From Paenalcaligenes suwonensis (lineage in GTDB: Bacteria; Pseudomonadota; Gammaproteobacteria; Burkholderiales; Burkholderiaceae_B), in NCBI RefSeq assembly GCF_011290505.1, contig NZ_JAANPV010000004.1:62001-126000 (forward strand): 64,000 nucleotides of DNA. The letters run 5' to 3'. Under the pieces are notes generated by a model. The model worked only from the letters and a program-made list of their open reading frames with translations. It had not been told where the DNA came from and made no database searches. The first letter of the stretch is position 1; each line of letters opens with the position of its first letter. The translations under genes and the position numbers were made by a program. Shown piece by piece: positions 29,261-38,128 of the stretch.

Positions 29261-29953
29261 ATGTCTCACGCGTTTCGCCGCCGTACACCTACGGCAGCAC
29301 TGTGCGCTGCCCTCGTTGCTATAGGCCTACTCAGCAGCCCGCTGACACTTGCACAATCTGCTGCTACTCCTGCCGCTCCCGAAGACAAGCCAGCAAGCAC
29401 CAGTACAACCACGGCAGCCCCTCAACCAGATCAAGCCGCTACCAGTACCGACACCACTGCACCAGCACTTGCCCCTGAACCACCTGCCAATGCTGGCACC
29501 CCAGACACCCCACACAGCGCTCCACCTACTGAGACGCTAACCATTAACGATCCGGTAGAGGCGTTTCCCGCTCCCGAACCTGGTTTTGTGCGGCACGTGA
29601 TTCATTTACCTGTGGGTAACTATGAAAATGATCTGAAAGTAGAGCTGTTGCCAGGGAAGGTAATAGAAACCGACTGCAACACACGCCAATTCATTGGTCA
29701 ACTTCAAGAAAAAACGCTAGAAGGCTGGGGTTATACCTACTATGTGCTTCCCAGTATAGAGGGCCCCATCTCCACGATGATGGCGTGTACAGAAGACAGC
29801 AAAAAGCTGCAGTTTGTACCCGTGACCGGCAGTGCGGGCTCATTGTTGTACTACAATAGCCGATTGCCTGTTGTAGTCTATCTACCCGAAGAAGTAGAGC
29901 TACGCTGGCGCACTTGGGTCGCGACTCCTGTAGTCAGCGCCAACAGTCAATAA
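29261..29953 (+). CDS. eco: Ecotin, serine protease inhibitor, with long linker
   Basis: Ecotin is a periplasmic dimeric inhibitor of trypsin-fold proteases, protecting the cell from host or predator enzymes. From ATG 29261 (GGAG upstream) it is 230 residues: a signal peptide ending near LTLAQS, then about 65 residues rich in Ala, Pro, Thr and Ser, then a full ecotin domain (about 100-228). The domain keeps KVELLPGKVIETDCN, LEGWGYTYYVLP, the reactive loop STMMAC with Met at P1, and YNSRLPVVVYLP. The two Cys residues of the conserved disulfide are present. The linker is an addition to the E. coli protein. Confidence 0.93.
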   Translation: MSHAFRRRTPTAALCAALVAIGLLSSPLTLAQSAATPAAPEDKPASTSTTTAAPQPDQAATSTDTTAPALAPEPPANAGTPDTPHSAPPTETLTINDPVEAFPAPEPGFVRHVIHLPVGNYENDLKVELLPGKVIETDCNTRQFIGQLQEKTLEGWGYTYYVLPSIEGPISTMMACTEDSKKLQFVPVTGSAGSLLYYNSRLPVVVYLPEEVELRWRTWVATPVVSANSQ

Positions 29954-29986
29954 TAACTATCCTTTAGCAGCCGGCGGAGAGGCTCC

Positions 29987-30343
29987 ATGATTGTTGCTAT
30001 TACAGCCTTATTCGTCTTTCAATTGATAGGGGAAGTCGTTGTCCAGTATTTGGGCATTCCCCTGCCTGGCCCTTTAGCTGGCATGCTACTGCTACTAGCT
30101 GCGTTCATCATACGCGGCGGTATTCCTACCGAACTGGACAAAGCGGGTACGGCGCTCTTACAGCATCTAATGTTGCTGTTCATTCCTACGGTTACCGGCA
30201 TTATGCTGTTCTTCGACAAAATTGCCGAAGAGTGGCTGCCCTTTATTGTGGGTAACTTACTTGCCGTAGCGCTCACCATCTTCTGTACGGCGTTTGTACT
30301 AAAAAAACTTATGGCTAAACAAGCAGATAAGGAAGAACAATGA
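29987..30343 (+). CDS. lrgA: CidA/LrgA family membrane protein
   Basis: LrgA/CidA proteins are small holin-like membrane proteins that act with LrgB/CidB; in several bacteria the pair takes part in cell-lysis control or pyruvate and glycolate transport. This 118-residue protein has four hydrophobic helices and the family segments FQLIGEVVVQYLGIPLPGPLAGM (interrupted here), LLQHLMLLFIPTVTGIMLFF, and a C-terminal Lys-rich tail. GGAGAGG lies before the ATG. The stop codon overlaps the lrgB start (ATGA), so the two are coupled. Confidence 0.92.
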   Translation: MIVAITALFVFQLIGEVVVQYLGIPLPGPLAGMLLLLAAFIIRGGIPTELDKAGTALLQHLMLLFIPTVTGIMLFFDKIAEEWLPFIVGNLLAVALTIFCTAFVLKKLMAKQADKEEQ

Positions 30344-31074
30344 ACGACGATTTCTTCCGTATTTGGGTATTTCTCACCGAATCCCCGCTGCTGTGGTTAA
30401 CACTTACACTATGCGTGTACTTGTTCACCCTCACCATCTACAAGCGCGCCAACTCGAATTCGTTCCTGTTGCCAGTACTGACATCCGTCGTGATTTTAGT
30501 GCCCATTTTGCAATGGACAGACACCCCCTACGAACACTACTTCGAAGGTGCGCAGTTTATTCAATTGCTGATTGGCCCAGCTACTGTTGCCTTGGCTATT
30601 CCTTTGTACAAACAACTGCAACTGCTGCGCCAACACTGGAAGCCCATTATGGCTGCACTGTTTGTGGGTACTAACGTCGCCATGTTCAGCACCGTATTTA
30701 TTGCGTGGGCTTTGGGTGGTTCGTCGGCCATCATTATTGCCATGATGCCTAAATCGGCCACTATGCCTATTGCCATGGCGTTAGTGGACTACTTTGGCAG
30801 TGAGCCGTCTCTGGCTGCTGTGTCAGTCGCTATTACGGGTATTGGTGGCACGATTATTGCCGTGCCTTTGCTGCGCATGACGAAGGTAACAGACCCCATC
30901 ACTGAAGGCTTTACCTTAGGCCTAACTGCACACGCTATCGGTACCGCACGCTCTATGCAGTTAAACCAAACCACGGGGGCTTTTGCGGCCCTAGGCATGA
31001 GCTTAACGGGTATTGCCACCGCGTTACTTATGCCTGCTGCCGTGGCTATTGGTCGCGCAGTAGGCATGCTGTAA
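30340..31074 (+). CDS. lrgB: LrgB family membrane protein
   Basis: This is the partner of LrgA in the inner membrane. The 244-residue protein has about seven helices and the LrgB pattern: GPATVALAIPLYKQ, MMPKSATMPIAMA (the highly conserved PKSxTxPIA segment), GGTIIAVPLLR, and GLTAHAIGTARSMQ near the end. It overlaps lrgA by 4 bp. The stop codon abuts that of the convergent AmpG-like gene with no spacer. Confidence 0.93.
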   Translation: MNDDFFRIWVFLTESPLLWLTLTLCVYLFTLTIYKRANSNSFLLPVLTSVVILVPILQWTDTPYEHYFEGAQFIQLLIGPATVALAIPLYKQLQLLRQHWKPIMAALFVGTNVAMFSTVFIAWALGGSSAIIIAMMPKSATMPIAMALVDYFGSEPSLAAVSVAITGIGGTIIAVPLLRMTKVTDPITEGFTLGLTAHAIGTARSMQLNQTTGAFAALGMSLTGIATALLMPAAVAIGRAVGML

Positions 31075-32310
31075 TTAGTCGGTGTGACGATCCAGCGCTA
31101 GGATCTGTTTCTTGCGCCAACGCAGCAAGAATAGTCCTGGCAACGCAATCACAATAGTGACTAAAAAGAAGGTGGGCCAGCCTAAGCCTTCTACTAAGAA
31201 TGGTGTAAGCGGACCTGCCAAGTAGGTACGCCCTACTGCCGCTAAGGCGGATAATAAGGCGAATTGCGTGGCGGAGAACTGCCTATTACACAGCGCCATC
31301 AGCAACGCTACAGACGCGACAGTACCCAAGCCTCCACATAGGTTTTCCAAGCCCACCACAACGGCCATCAGCCATAACTCTGACGAGTTAACGGCCAGAA
31401 CCCAGTAGCCCAGATTAGACACCGCCTGCAAAATACCAAACAGCATTAAGGCCCTGTACAACCCTAGTCTAGCCATCATGCTGCCACCTAGCAGCGCCCC
31501 TGCAATGGTGCTCGCTAAACCAAAGATTTTGTTGATATAACCTATCTCGCTTAGGCTAAAGCCCGCGCCACGAATTAAAAAGGTGGTGGATAAGGCTCCA
31601 GCAAATGCATCACCCAGCTTATACAGCACAATCAACAGCAATAAGCTCAGCGCCCCTTCGCGTGAGAAAAACTCTTTAAAAGGCTCTACGACGGCATCGC
31701 GCAAATTACGTGGTGGCTTCACCTTAAGCTCTGGCTCGGGGGCCAGCAGCGTCGCGACCATACACCCTGCCATTAACAATCCCATGAGCATATAGGTGTA
31801 CTGCCAGCCTAACCATTTATCGGCCAAGATTAAGGCCAAGCCACTGGATACCAACATGGCCACCCGATAGCCCAACACCCGTAACGCTGCTCCTGCGGCC
31901 CTTTCGTCTTGATGCAACACATCCGTACTGTACGCATCAAACGCAATGTCTTGTGTGGCTGACATAAAGGCCACAAACACTGCCAAGAGCGCTAGTGGCA
32001 TAAGGTTTGTACCAGGCGATAACAACCCCATGCCCACAATGGACAGTGCCAATAATAACTGCGAGATAAGAATCCAACCGCGCCTGCGTCCCAATATAGG
32101 GAAGGCAAAACGGTCAATTAACGGCGCCCACAAAAACTTCAGTGTGTAAGCAGACCCCACCAGCGTCAAAAAGCCAATTTGCGTCAAACTGACATTTTCT
32201 ACGGTAGCCCAAGCCTGTAACGTCCCACTGGTTAGCGCCAGTGGCAAGCCACTCGCAAACCCCAGCGCCAGCAATGACAACACTCGTGGACTGGCATAGG
32301 GAGACGCCAT
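31075..32310 (-). CDS. AmpG-like MFS transporter (muropeptide permease family)
   Basis: AmpG imports anhydro-muropeptides released by lytic transglycosylases for cell-wall recycling. The 411-residue protein has 12 hydrophobic helices and family segments FASGLPLALTSGTLQAW, YTLKFLWAPLIDR, GRRRGWILISQ, and ATQDIAFDAYSTDVLHQDERAAG. These last two are diagnostic of the AmpG branch of the major facilitator superfamily. It lies downstream of metXW on the same strand (17-nt gap to metW), but has no obvious metabolic link to it. The substrate is by family only. Confidence 0.85.
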   Translation of the reverse strand: MASPYASPRVLSLLALGFASGLPLALTSGTLQAWATVENVSLTQIGFLTLVGSAYTLKFLWAPLIDRFAFPILGRRRGWILISQLLLALSIVGMGLLSPGTNLMPLALLAVFVAFMSATQDIAFDAYSTDVLHQDERAAGAALRVLGYRVAMLVSSGLALILADKWLGWQYTYMLMGLLMAGCMVATLLAPEPELKVKPPRNLRDAVVEPFKEFFSREGALSLLLLIVLYKLGDAFAGALSTTFLIRGAGFSLSEIGYINKIFGLASTIAGALLGGSMMARLGLYRALMLFGILQAVSNLGYWVLAVNSSELWLMAVVVGLENLCGGLGTVASVALLMALCNRQFSATQFALLSALAAVGRTYLAGPLTPFLVEGLGWPTFFLVTIVIALPGLFLLRWRKKQILALDRHTD

Positions 32311-32327
32311 GATTCTAAGACCTTTAT

Positions 32328-32948
32328 CTAAGCTGCCGCATGCGGCGATTCAAAACGATACACAGCCAAACGGCTACGTAAACTAGGCAACACACGTACT
32401 TCCGCATCGTTACCAAAAGCAGCTCTATGCGTAATACGTAAATTCAATGATCGGGCTAAATCTTCAAAGTCTTTGAAGGTACACAAGTGGATATTGGGCG
32501 TGTCATACCATTGATAAGGCATTTCACCCGATACGGGCATACGCCCTGCCAAAATGGACAACCCGTGTGACCAGTGACCAAAGTTGGGAAAAGACACAAT
32601 ACCAAAACGTGCCACCCGCGCCATCTCACGCAAAATATGCTCAGTATTAACCATGGACTGCAGGGTTTTAGACAGCACCACCGTGTCAAAAGACTGGTCA
32701 GTAAACAAGGCCAACCCTTGCTCCAAGTCTTGCTGAATCACTGGCACGCCACGACGCACACAGCCAATCATGGCTTGTGGATGGCGCTCTACCCCTATGC
32801 CGTCCACCTGCAAGGAATCGCGCAAATGCGCCAATAACTTGCCATCGGCACAGCCCAAATCCAGCACGCTGGACTCTGGCTTAATCCACGAGGCAATACG
32901 TTGTAAGTCAGGGCGCTGTGCCAAGGAAGCTGCGTTTATGTTGCTCAT
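32328..32948 (-). CDS. metW: Methionine biosynthesis protein MetW
   Basis: MetW is a SAM-methyltransferase-fold protein that works with MetX in homoserine acylation in proteobacteria. The 206-residue protein has the motif [17 protein letters not shown] near residue 24, [42 protein letters not shown], and SFPNFGHW, which are typical MetW segments. Its start codon overlaps the metX stop codon (ATGA), so the two are translationally coupled. Confidence 0.95.
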   Translation of the reverse strand: MSNINAASLAQRPDLQRIASWIKPESSVLDLGCADGKLLAHLRDSLQVDGIGVERHPQAMIGCVRRGVPVIQQDLEQGLALFTDQSFDTVVLSKTLQSMVNTEHILREMARVARFGIVSFPNFGHWSHGLSILAGRMPVSGEMPYQWYDTPNIHLCTFKDFEDLARSLNLRITHRAAFGNDAEVRVLPSLRSRLAVYRFESPHAAA

Positions 32949-34180
32949 GCCAATACTCCCGTTACGCTAGCACGGGCACCCAGCCCCATCGTTTCTGCAA
33001 TATGGTCATAATACCCCTGCACCACACCGTGATAACGTTCGTCATCCAACAAAAACGCATCATGGCCATGCGGTGCATCCACTTCGGCATACGTGACCGA
33101 CAAACGGTTTTTCAACAATGCCTGCACAATTTCTCGTGAGCACTCGGGCGAGAAACGCCAATCAGTCGTAAACGACACCAACAAAAACTTCGCCTGCACA
33201 TGCGCTAAGGCCTTAGCCAAATCACCATTATGCAATCGCGACGGATCAAAATAATCCAATGCTCTCGTAATCAGCAAGTAGGTATTTGCATCAAAATACG
33301 TAGAGAACTTCTCGCCTTGGTAACGTAAGTAGGATTCCACCTCGAATTCCACATCGTAACCATAGCGGTACGCTTGCCCATCTAACGGGTTGCGCTGACT
33401 ACGCCCGAATTTCTCGGCCATTACCGTGTCAGACAAATAGGTGATGTGCCCCAACATACGCGCTACACCTAAGCCACTACGTGGCACGGTGTTGTGTGCA
33501 TAGTAATCCCCAGCATGAAACTCGGGATCTGAAATAATGGCGCGGCGTGCTACCTCGTTAAACGCAATATTTTGTGCGCTTAATCTAGGCGTGCTAGCAA
33601 TCACAATGCAATTTTCTAGGCGATCTGGCTGGCTAATTGCCCACTCTAAGGCCTGCATGCCCCCCAAAGACCCGCCCATAACGGCCGCAAACTTCTGAAT
33701 ACCGAAATAATCTGCCAAGCGCGCTTGGGCATTGACCCAGTCTTCTACGGTCAGAATGGGGAAATTTGCCCCCCACGGCTTACCTGTTGCCGGATTTGTA
33801 GAAGCTGGCCCAGTAGAGCCAAAGCATGAGCCAATATTATTCACACCAATCACGAAGAAACGATCGGTGTCTAAAGGCTTGCCGGGGCCAACCATGTTGT
33901 CCCACCAGCCAATATTTTTGGGATTTGCGGCATCAATGCCCGCCACATGATGTGACGCATTGAGCGCATGGCACACCAATACCGCATTACTGCGATCGGC
34001 ATTCAACGTGCCATAACTTTCCACACACAGCTCGTACTGTGGCAACACTTGGCCGCTTTTCAGCAGCAAAGGCTCTGAAAAACCAATGATCTCAGGTTTC
34101 ACAATGCCCACTGAACCGTTAGGAACAATGGCATCAGACAAGCCTGCCGAAGCAGGAATAGAATTAGCAGTAGTACCCAT
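32945..34180 (-). CDS. metX: Homoserine O-acyltransferase MetX
   Basis: This alpha/beta-hydrolase acylates homoserine, the first step of methionine synthesis. The 411-residue protein has [26 protein letters not shown], the nucleophile elbow [15 protein letters not shown] (Ser near residue 170), and the catalytic Asp and His towards the end ([10 protein letters not shown] and [12 protein letters not shown]). MetX enzymes of proteobacteria that are paired with MetW have been reported to use succinyl-CoA; acetyl or succinyl specificity here is not settled by eye. A SAM-II riboswitch covers its ribosome binding region. Confidence 0.96.
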   Translation of the reverse strand: MGTTANSIPASAGLSDAIVPNGSVGIVKPEIIGFSEPLLLKSGQVLPQYELCVESYGTLNADRSNAVLVCHALNASHHVAGIDAANPKNIGWWDNMVGPGKPLDTDRFFVIGVNNIGSCFGSTGPASTNPATGKPWGANFPILTVEDWVNAQARLADYFGIQKFAAVMGGSLGGMQALEWAISQPDRLENCIVIASTPRLSAQNIAFNEVARRAIISDPEFHAGDYYAHNTVPRSGLGVARMLGHITYLSDTVMAEKFGRSQRNPLDGQAYRYGYDVEFEVESYLRYQGEKFSTYFDANTYLLITRALDYFDPSRLHNGDLAKALAHVQAKFLLVSFTTDWRFSPECSREIVQALLKNRLSVTYAEVDAPHGHDAFLLDDERYHGVVQGYYDHIAETMGLGARASVTGVLA

Positions 34181-34183
34181 AGG

Positions 34184-34238
34184 GACCTCTTTAGCTGGAT
34201 TTATGGAGCGCCCGCAAGCGGATCAGGCAAATCGGCGC
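34184..34238 (-). promoter_or_regulatory. SAM-II riboswitch upstream of metX
   Basis: On the minus strand the leader reads GCGCCGATTT, then CGCTTGCGGGCGC (closing the GCGC stem), then ATAAAT, then AGCTAAAGAGG, ending 3 nt before the metX ATG. The order GATTT, CTTGC...GCGC, ATAAAT and AGCTAAARAGG is the SAM-II (metA motif) consensus, including the pseudoknot segments. SAM binding in this class hides the Shine-Dalgarno sequence, here AGAGG, so metX should be switched off when SAM is abundant. Confidence 0.92.
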
Positions 34239-34400
34239 AAACAAATGAATTGATCGCTAAAAGTGTATCACTTGGCGTTCACTTACACAGCCCTCCCTCC
34301 GCTTTTTTTGGTCAAAGCCTACCTGATCGGCATATACTGCTTTAATTCCTATCAAACTAGTACTATTTAGTCGCTTTATCCAACCCCCGTGGTGGCCTCA

Positions 34401-35966
34401 ATGAATACTCGCTCCAGCCGACTCCACGTCCTTCAAAATCAACCCGATATTCTGCGCACCTTACGACGTGGTATCGAGAAAGAAGGCCTGCGTGTTGATA
34501 CGTCTGCACATTTGTCTTTACGCCCACACCCTGTTGCCCTGGGCTCTGCTCTGACCAACGAGCACATCACTACAGACTACTCAGAATCCCTGCTGGAGTT
34601 AATCACGGGCACGCACCACGATGTGGCTAGCCTGATGGATGAGTTGCAATCCATTCATATTTTCACAGCCCAAGGTATAGACTCTGAAACCATGTGGAAT
34701 CAGTCTATGCCGGCTTTGCTGCCAAACGAGGCCGATATTCCCATCGCGTGGTATGGCAAATCTAATGTGGGCATGATGAAGCACATTTACCGACGCGGCT
34801 TGGCCGAGCGTTACGGTAAACGCATGCAATGCATTGCAGGTATTCACTACAACTTCTCGTTGCCTGACACGCTGTGGCCACTGTTGGGGTTTGATGGCCT
34901 AGATCTACAAGAACAACGCTCTACCGGCTATCTGGCACTGATCCGTAACTTCACCCGTTATTCATGGTTGCTGATGTACCTATTTGGTGCCTCACCGGTG
35001 GTGTCCAGCAGCTTTTTAAAAGGGCATAACCTACCTTTAGAAAAGGTTGCTCCCGATAGCTATACCCTGCCCTGGGCCACTAGCTTACGCATGAGCGATC
35101 TGGGCTACCAAAACAAAGAGGCACAAGCCGAACTACAGCTGTGCTACAACGATCTGGACACTTTCTTGATGCGTATGCTGCATGCTACGCGTACACCGTG
35201 GCCTGACTACGAACGCATTGGCACCCACCGCAATGGCGAGTGGATACAGCTCAACACCAACATTCTGCAGATAGAAAACGAGTACTACTCCAACATACGC
35301 CCCAAACGCACCACGCAATCAGGCGAGCGCCCTTCTGCCGCGCTGGCTCAACGCGGTGTGGAGTACGTGGAGGTACGTTGTTTAGACATTGATCCCTATG
35401 CACCATTAGGGATCAGCGAACAGAGCTGTCACTTTTTAGATACCTTCCTGCTGTTCTGTACACTGGAATCCAGCGATGAGTTCCCGAACAACGGTTTCTG
35501 TCAGCACAGCAAGAACAACTTTGCACAGGTAGTGCGTGAAGGCCGTAAACCTGGTCTGATTTTGAACACACCCGAGCACGGTAGCATTAGCCTCAAAGAC
35601 TGGGGCCAAAAACTGCTAGAAGATATGGAACCCTATGCTGACCTTTTGGATCAGCACCTGCAATCTGGCCATGCTCACCGCGAAGCCTTGCATGCTCAGA
35701 AACACAAGCTACTAGACCCTGACAACACACCGTCCGCACAGCTTCTACGTGATTTAAGTGGTTCTGGCCTGAGTTTCTTGGACTTCACCTTGCAACAAAG
35801 CCAAGCACATCGCCAGCACTTATTAGACACGGCATTGTGCCCTAAACGCCAAGCCGCCTACGAGCAAGCCGCCACAGACTCGCTTACCCTGCAAGAAAAT
35901 ATTGAAGCCGCGCAAGCCAATCAAAGTTTTGAAGACTACCTTAGCTCCTTTGAGACCAATAGCTAA
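34401..35966 (+). CDS. gshA: Glutamate-cysteine ligase
   Basis: It makes gamma-glutamylcysteine, the first step of glutathione synthesis. From ATG 34401 (MNTRSSRLHV) the protein is 521 residues, close to the 518 of E. coli GshA and of the same type. Segments include RRGIEKEGLRVD, ALTNEHITTDYSESLLELIT, MLLPNEADIPIAWYGKSN-like text (PALLPNEADIPIAWYG), GIHYNFSLPD, FGASPVVSSSFL, QLNTNILQIENEYYS, and YVEVRCLDIDPYAPLGI. An upstream in-frame GTG exists but adds only four residues. A strong terminator follows. Confidence 0.97.
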   Translation: MNTRSSRLHVLQNQPDILRTLRRGIEKEGLRVDTSAHLSLRPHPVALGSALTNEHITTDYSESLLELITGTHHDVASLMDELQSIHIFTAQGIDSETMWNQSMPALLPNEADIPIAWYGKSNVGMMKHIYRRGLAERYGKRMQCIAGIHYNFSLPDTLWPLLGFDGLDLQEQRSTGYLALIRNFTRYSWLLMYLFGASPVVSSSFLKGHNLPLEKVAPDSYTLPWATSLRMSDLGYQNKEAQAELQLCYNDLDTFLMRMLHATRTPWPDYERIGTHRNGEWIQLNTNILQIENEYYSNIRPKRTTQSGERPSAALAQRGVEYVEVRCLDIDPYAPLGISEQSCHFLDTFLLFCTLESSDEFPNNGFCQHSKNNFAQVVREGRKPGLILNTPEHGSISLKDWGQKLLEDMEPYADLLDQHLQSGHAHREALHAQKHKLLDPDNTPSAQLLRDLSGSGLSFLDFTLQQSQAHRQHLLDTALCPKRQAAYEQAATDSLTLQENIEAAQANQSFEDYLSSFETNS

Positions 35967-35983
35967 GTCATGCAGTAGGCAAT

Positions 35984-36018
35984 AAAAAAGCAGAACCTTA
36001 TTAGGTTCTGCTTTTTTT
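35984..36018. terminator. Intrinsic terminator between gshA and cytochrome c5
   Basis: AAAAAAGCAGAACCT pairs with AGGTTCTGCTTTTTT around a TATT loop, with a long T run on both strands; it can end both convergent genes. Confidence 0.93.
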
Positions 36019-36049
36019 GTACTGCACTACCCTATAAAGGCAGCTAGAG

Positions 36050-36607
36050 TTACTCAGACGCTACTTCGTCTTCGGCTGGTGCTGCTGGCTCATCGAAACC
36101 GGCACCCGCTTCATTTGCCATATACACCATGGCACGCGCAACTTCGATGTCTTCGAGGTTAGCGTTACCACCACGTGCCGGCATAGCGCCTTTACCGTTT
36201 AGTGCCACGCTCAACATCGCATCGTAACCTTGTTGTACAAATGGAGCCCACGCTTCTGCACTACCAAATAGCGGAGCACCTGCAAGCCCCGCGGAGTGAC
36301 AGGTCGCACAGGTGGAGTTGTACACTTCTTTACCTGTTTTCAGTACTTTAGGACCTTCAGCAACAATTTCTGCTGGCCCTAATACAAAACCTGCTACAGG
36401 TTGAATACGAGTAGCAATGGCTTCCTGTGCCTGATCGTTATAGCTAGCACCTGCTTTCAAACCCACTGAAAACAAATTCACCAACATCACTACTAACGCG
36501 ATAGGCACAATCACCGCCAATATCACGACCAGCACGATTTGCTGTAAAGAGAATTTTGGGCCTTGCTGGCCGCTTTGATTATTATGGAGTTGTTCCGTAT
36601 TGCTCAT
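36050..36607 (-). CDS. Membrane-anchored cytochrome c5 family protein
   Basis: A periplasmic electron carrier with one haem. From ATG 36607 (GGGA upstream) it is 185 residues: a cytoplasmic N-terminus, one membrane anchor (residues about 22-46, IVLVVILAVIVPIALVVML), a linker, and a class I cytochrome c domain. Haem attachment is CATCH near residue 99, followed by GLAGAPLFG, and the distal ligand Met is probably in GAMPARGG. The C-terminus is acidic and Pro/Ala-rich. This build (anchor plus CxxCH plus APxFG and MPxRGG) is that of c5-type proteins of Burkholderiales respiratory chains. Confidence 0.92.
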   Translation of the reverse strand: MSNTEQLHNNQSGQQGPKFSLQQIVLVVILAVIVPIALVVMLVNLFSVGLKAGASYNDQAQEAIATRIQPVAGFVLGPAEIVAEGPKVLKTGKEVYNSTCATCHSAGLAGAPLFGSAEAWAPFVQQGYDAMLSVALNGKGAMPARGGNANLEDIEVARAMVYMANEAGAGFDEPAAPAEDEVASE

Positions 36608-36848
36608 AATCGGATCCCGCAAATTTGAACAGTAGCAGGCGACAACTCGTTACGAGCCACGCCAAAATTAAAGACGCATACACGTACTGCCAGACCTACG
36701 CTTCCCTTCTAGGCAATCCGTACATAGTGACCAACATCGCATTATAGCGGACTGCACCCAACTTGTACGCACACCTTGCGCTAACGTGCTGTCTACACCC
36801 TATAGCTTTCAGCATTTTTTCCAAAAACAAGGTAAAATAGCGAGTTCC

Positions 36849-36923
36849 GCGACCATAGTTCAATGGATAGAATTAGAGTTTCCGAAGCTCTCGATACAGG
36901 TTCGATTCCTGTTGGTCGCGCCA
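36849..36923 (+). tRNA. tRNA-Arg (anticodon CCG)
   Basis: I folded this by hand. The acceptor stem is GCGACCA/TGGTCGC, the discriminator base is G and CCA is encoded. The D arm contains GTTCAATGGATAGAAT. The anticodon stem AGAGT/GCTCT (last pair T-G) holds the loop TTCCGAA with anticodon CCG. The T arm is ACAGGTTCGATTCCTGT. It reads CGG arginine codons. No integrase or direct repeat marks an integrated element at its 3' end. Confidence 0.97.
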
Positions 36924-36967
36924 GATAAAACGCTCCGGTTTCTCCGTCGCAGCAAAGAATTCCCCTC

Positions 36968-37717
36968 TTACACGTTCTCAAACACTGATTTTACGTCGCC
37001 CTCTGCGAAGATCAGCGTAAACACATGCACAGCGTTATCTGCGTCTTCTATGTGCAGTTCTAAACTATCGCCCTGTAAGGTGGCGCAACTAAGCACTACC
37101 TCGGTATCCCCTATCCACGCGGTACCGGTGATTTCTTGAAAGCTTTGCTGTAGTTCCACATAGTACGTGTTGCCGTCCAAGCCTTCCCATTCCCAGGCAC
37201 CTTCTACCTGAGCCGGTACTACCCATTTGTAGAGGCTAATGCCACTAAGCTCCAGCTCTTCGTCGGCTTTCCAGTCCCCCATGCTGAAGGCATGAGAAAT
37301 AATACGCGTGCCGGGACGTAATTCGCTCAGCAAGCGAGGGCGTAAATCTAGATTCACCGACTCTAACAAATACAGCGTTACTACCGTTGCTCCGCTAATG
37401 TCTACCGTGAAGATGCTTTCTTCTATGAAATCCACCAAATGCTCTACACGGGCATGGGCTGCATTTTCCATGGCATCGGCAACACGCAAGGGGTCCATTT
37501 CTACGCCTATGCCTTGTGCACCGCAAGCCTTAGCCGCCGCAATCACAATACGGCCATCGCCACAGCCCAAGTCATACAACACATCAGTAGCCTTAACCCG
37601 CGCCAACCCCAGCATTTTCTTGATGACACTGTCATCCGTAGGCACAAATGGCACATCTAGCAGTATCTCTGGCCCTGCAGAAATGTCATCTAGGTCGTCA
37701 ATTAAGTCTCTAAACAT
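36968..37717 (-). CDS. Class I SAM-dependent methyltransferase, unknown substrate
   Basis: From ATG 37717 (MFRDLIDDLDDISAGPEILL) it is 249 residues. The N-terminal half is a methyltransferase fold with motif I DVLYDLGCGDGRIVIAAA near residue 46, GVEMDPLRVADA, and a motif IV-like segment TVVTLYLLESVNLDLRP. The C-terminal 90 residues (from about HAFSMGDWK) are beta-rich and read KWVVPAQVEGAWEW. The frame runs 67 codons further upstream without a good start; those codons overlap the next intergenic region and are left out. It lies downstream of ybdD with a 172-nt gap. Confidence 0.85.
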   Translation of the reverse strand: MFRDLIDDLDDISAGPEILLDVPFVPTDDSVIKKMLGLARVKATDVLYDLGCGDGRIVIAAAKACGAQGIGVEMDPLRVADAMENAAHARVEHLVDFIEESIFTVDISGATVVTLYLLESVNLDLRPRLLSELRPGTRIISHAFSMGDWKADEELELSGISLYKWVVPAQVEGAWEWEGLDGNTYYVELQQSFQEITGTAWIGDTEVVLSCATLQGDSLELHIEDADNAVHVFTLIFAEGDVKSVFENV

Positions 37718-37889
37718 TGGCAACACCCTATAAAAATGCAGTGCGTGGCACGTACCCCGCTCTACCAGAGTAGCGTACTGCATGGTGAATGGAAACACCC
37801 CACGCGTAGAAGAAGCCTTCCACGTTGGGGTGTTCTGTAGATTAGGTGAGGAGCTAGTGGCCGTAGCGCCACGCGCTACGGGTGGGGAC

Positions 37890-38126
37890 TTAGCAGCACA
37901 TAATCCTGCCTTTGCCACCGTAACGTGCCGCCTGTCGCTCTTTAAAGAAGGTGGCGTAATCCATAGGCTCTTGATCGGGGTGCGTTGTTTGCATGTGTTT
38001 TACATACACATCGTAATCTGGCACCCCTACCATCAGCCGCAGGGTACGCCCCAGATAGCGTCCTGTTTGCGCCCCCGTCTGGGTGGCCGAGCGTGCAAAG
38101 CTCGTGAATAATCCTGTGGTTTTCAT
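37890..38126 (-). CDS. ybdD: YbdD/YjiX family protein (CstA partner)
   Basis: The 78-residue protein has the family core RYLGRTLRLMVGVPDYDVY, HPDQEPMDYATFFKERQAARYGG (interrupted) and a C-terminal CC. YbdD/YjiX proteins are encoded directly after cstA/btsT-type pyruvate or peptide transporters, as here (2-nt gap), and are needed for transport by the E. coli pair. If cstA is truly broken, this gene is left without its partner. Confidence 0.93.
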   Translation of the reverse strand: MKTTGLFTSFARSATQTGAQTGRYLGRTLRLMVGVPDYDVYVKHMQTTHPDQEPMDYATFFKERQAARYGGKGRIMCC

Positions 38127-38128
38127 GG

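Noticed and set aside
36924-36967. Attachment site at the tRNA-Arg 3' end
   Set aside because: No integrase gene, no direct repeat of the tRNA end and only ordinary genes follow.
36793-36981. Minus-strand frame of 62 codons containing RPTGIEPVSRASE
   Set aside because: It is the antisense of tRNA-Arg(CCG); this translated phrase is a familiar artefact of tRNA antisense frames.
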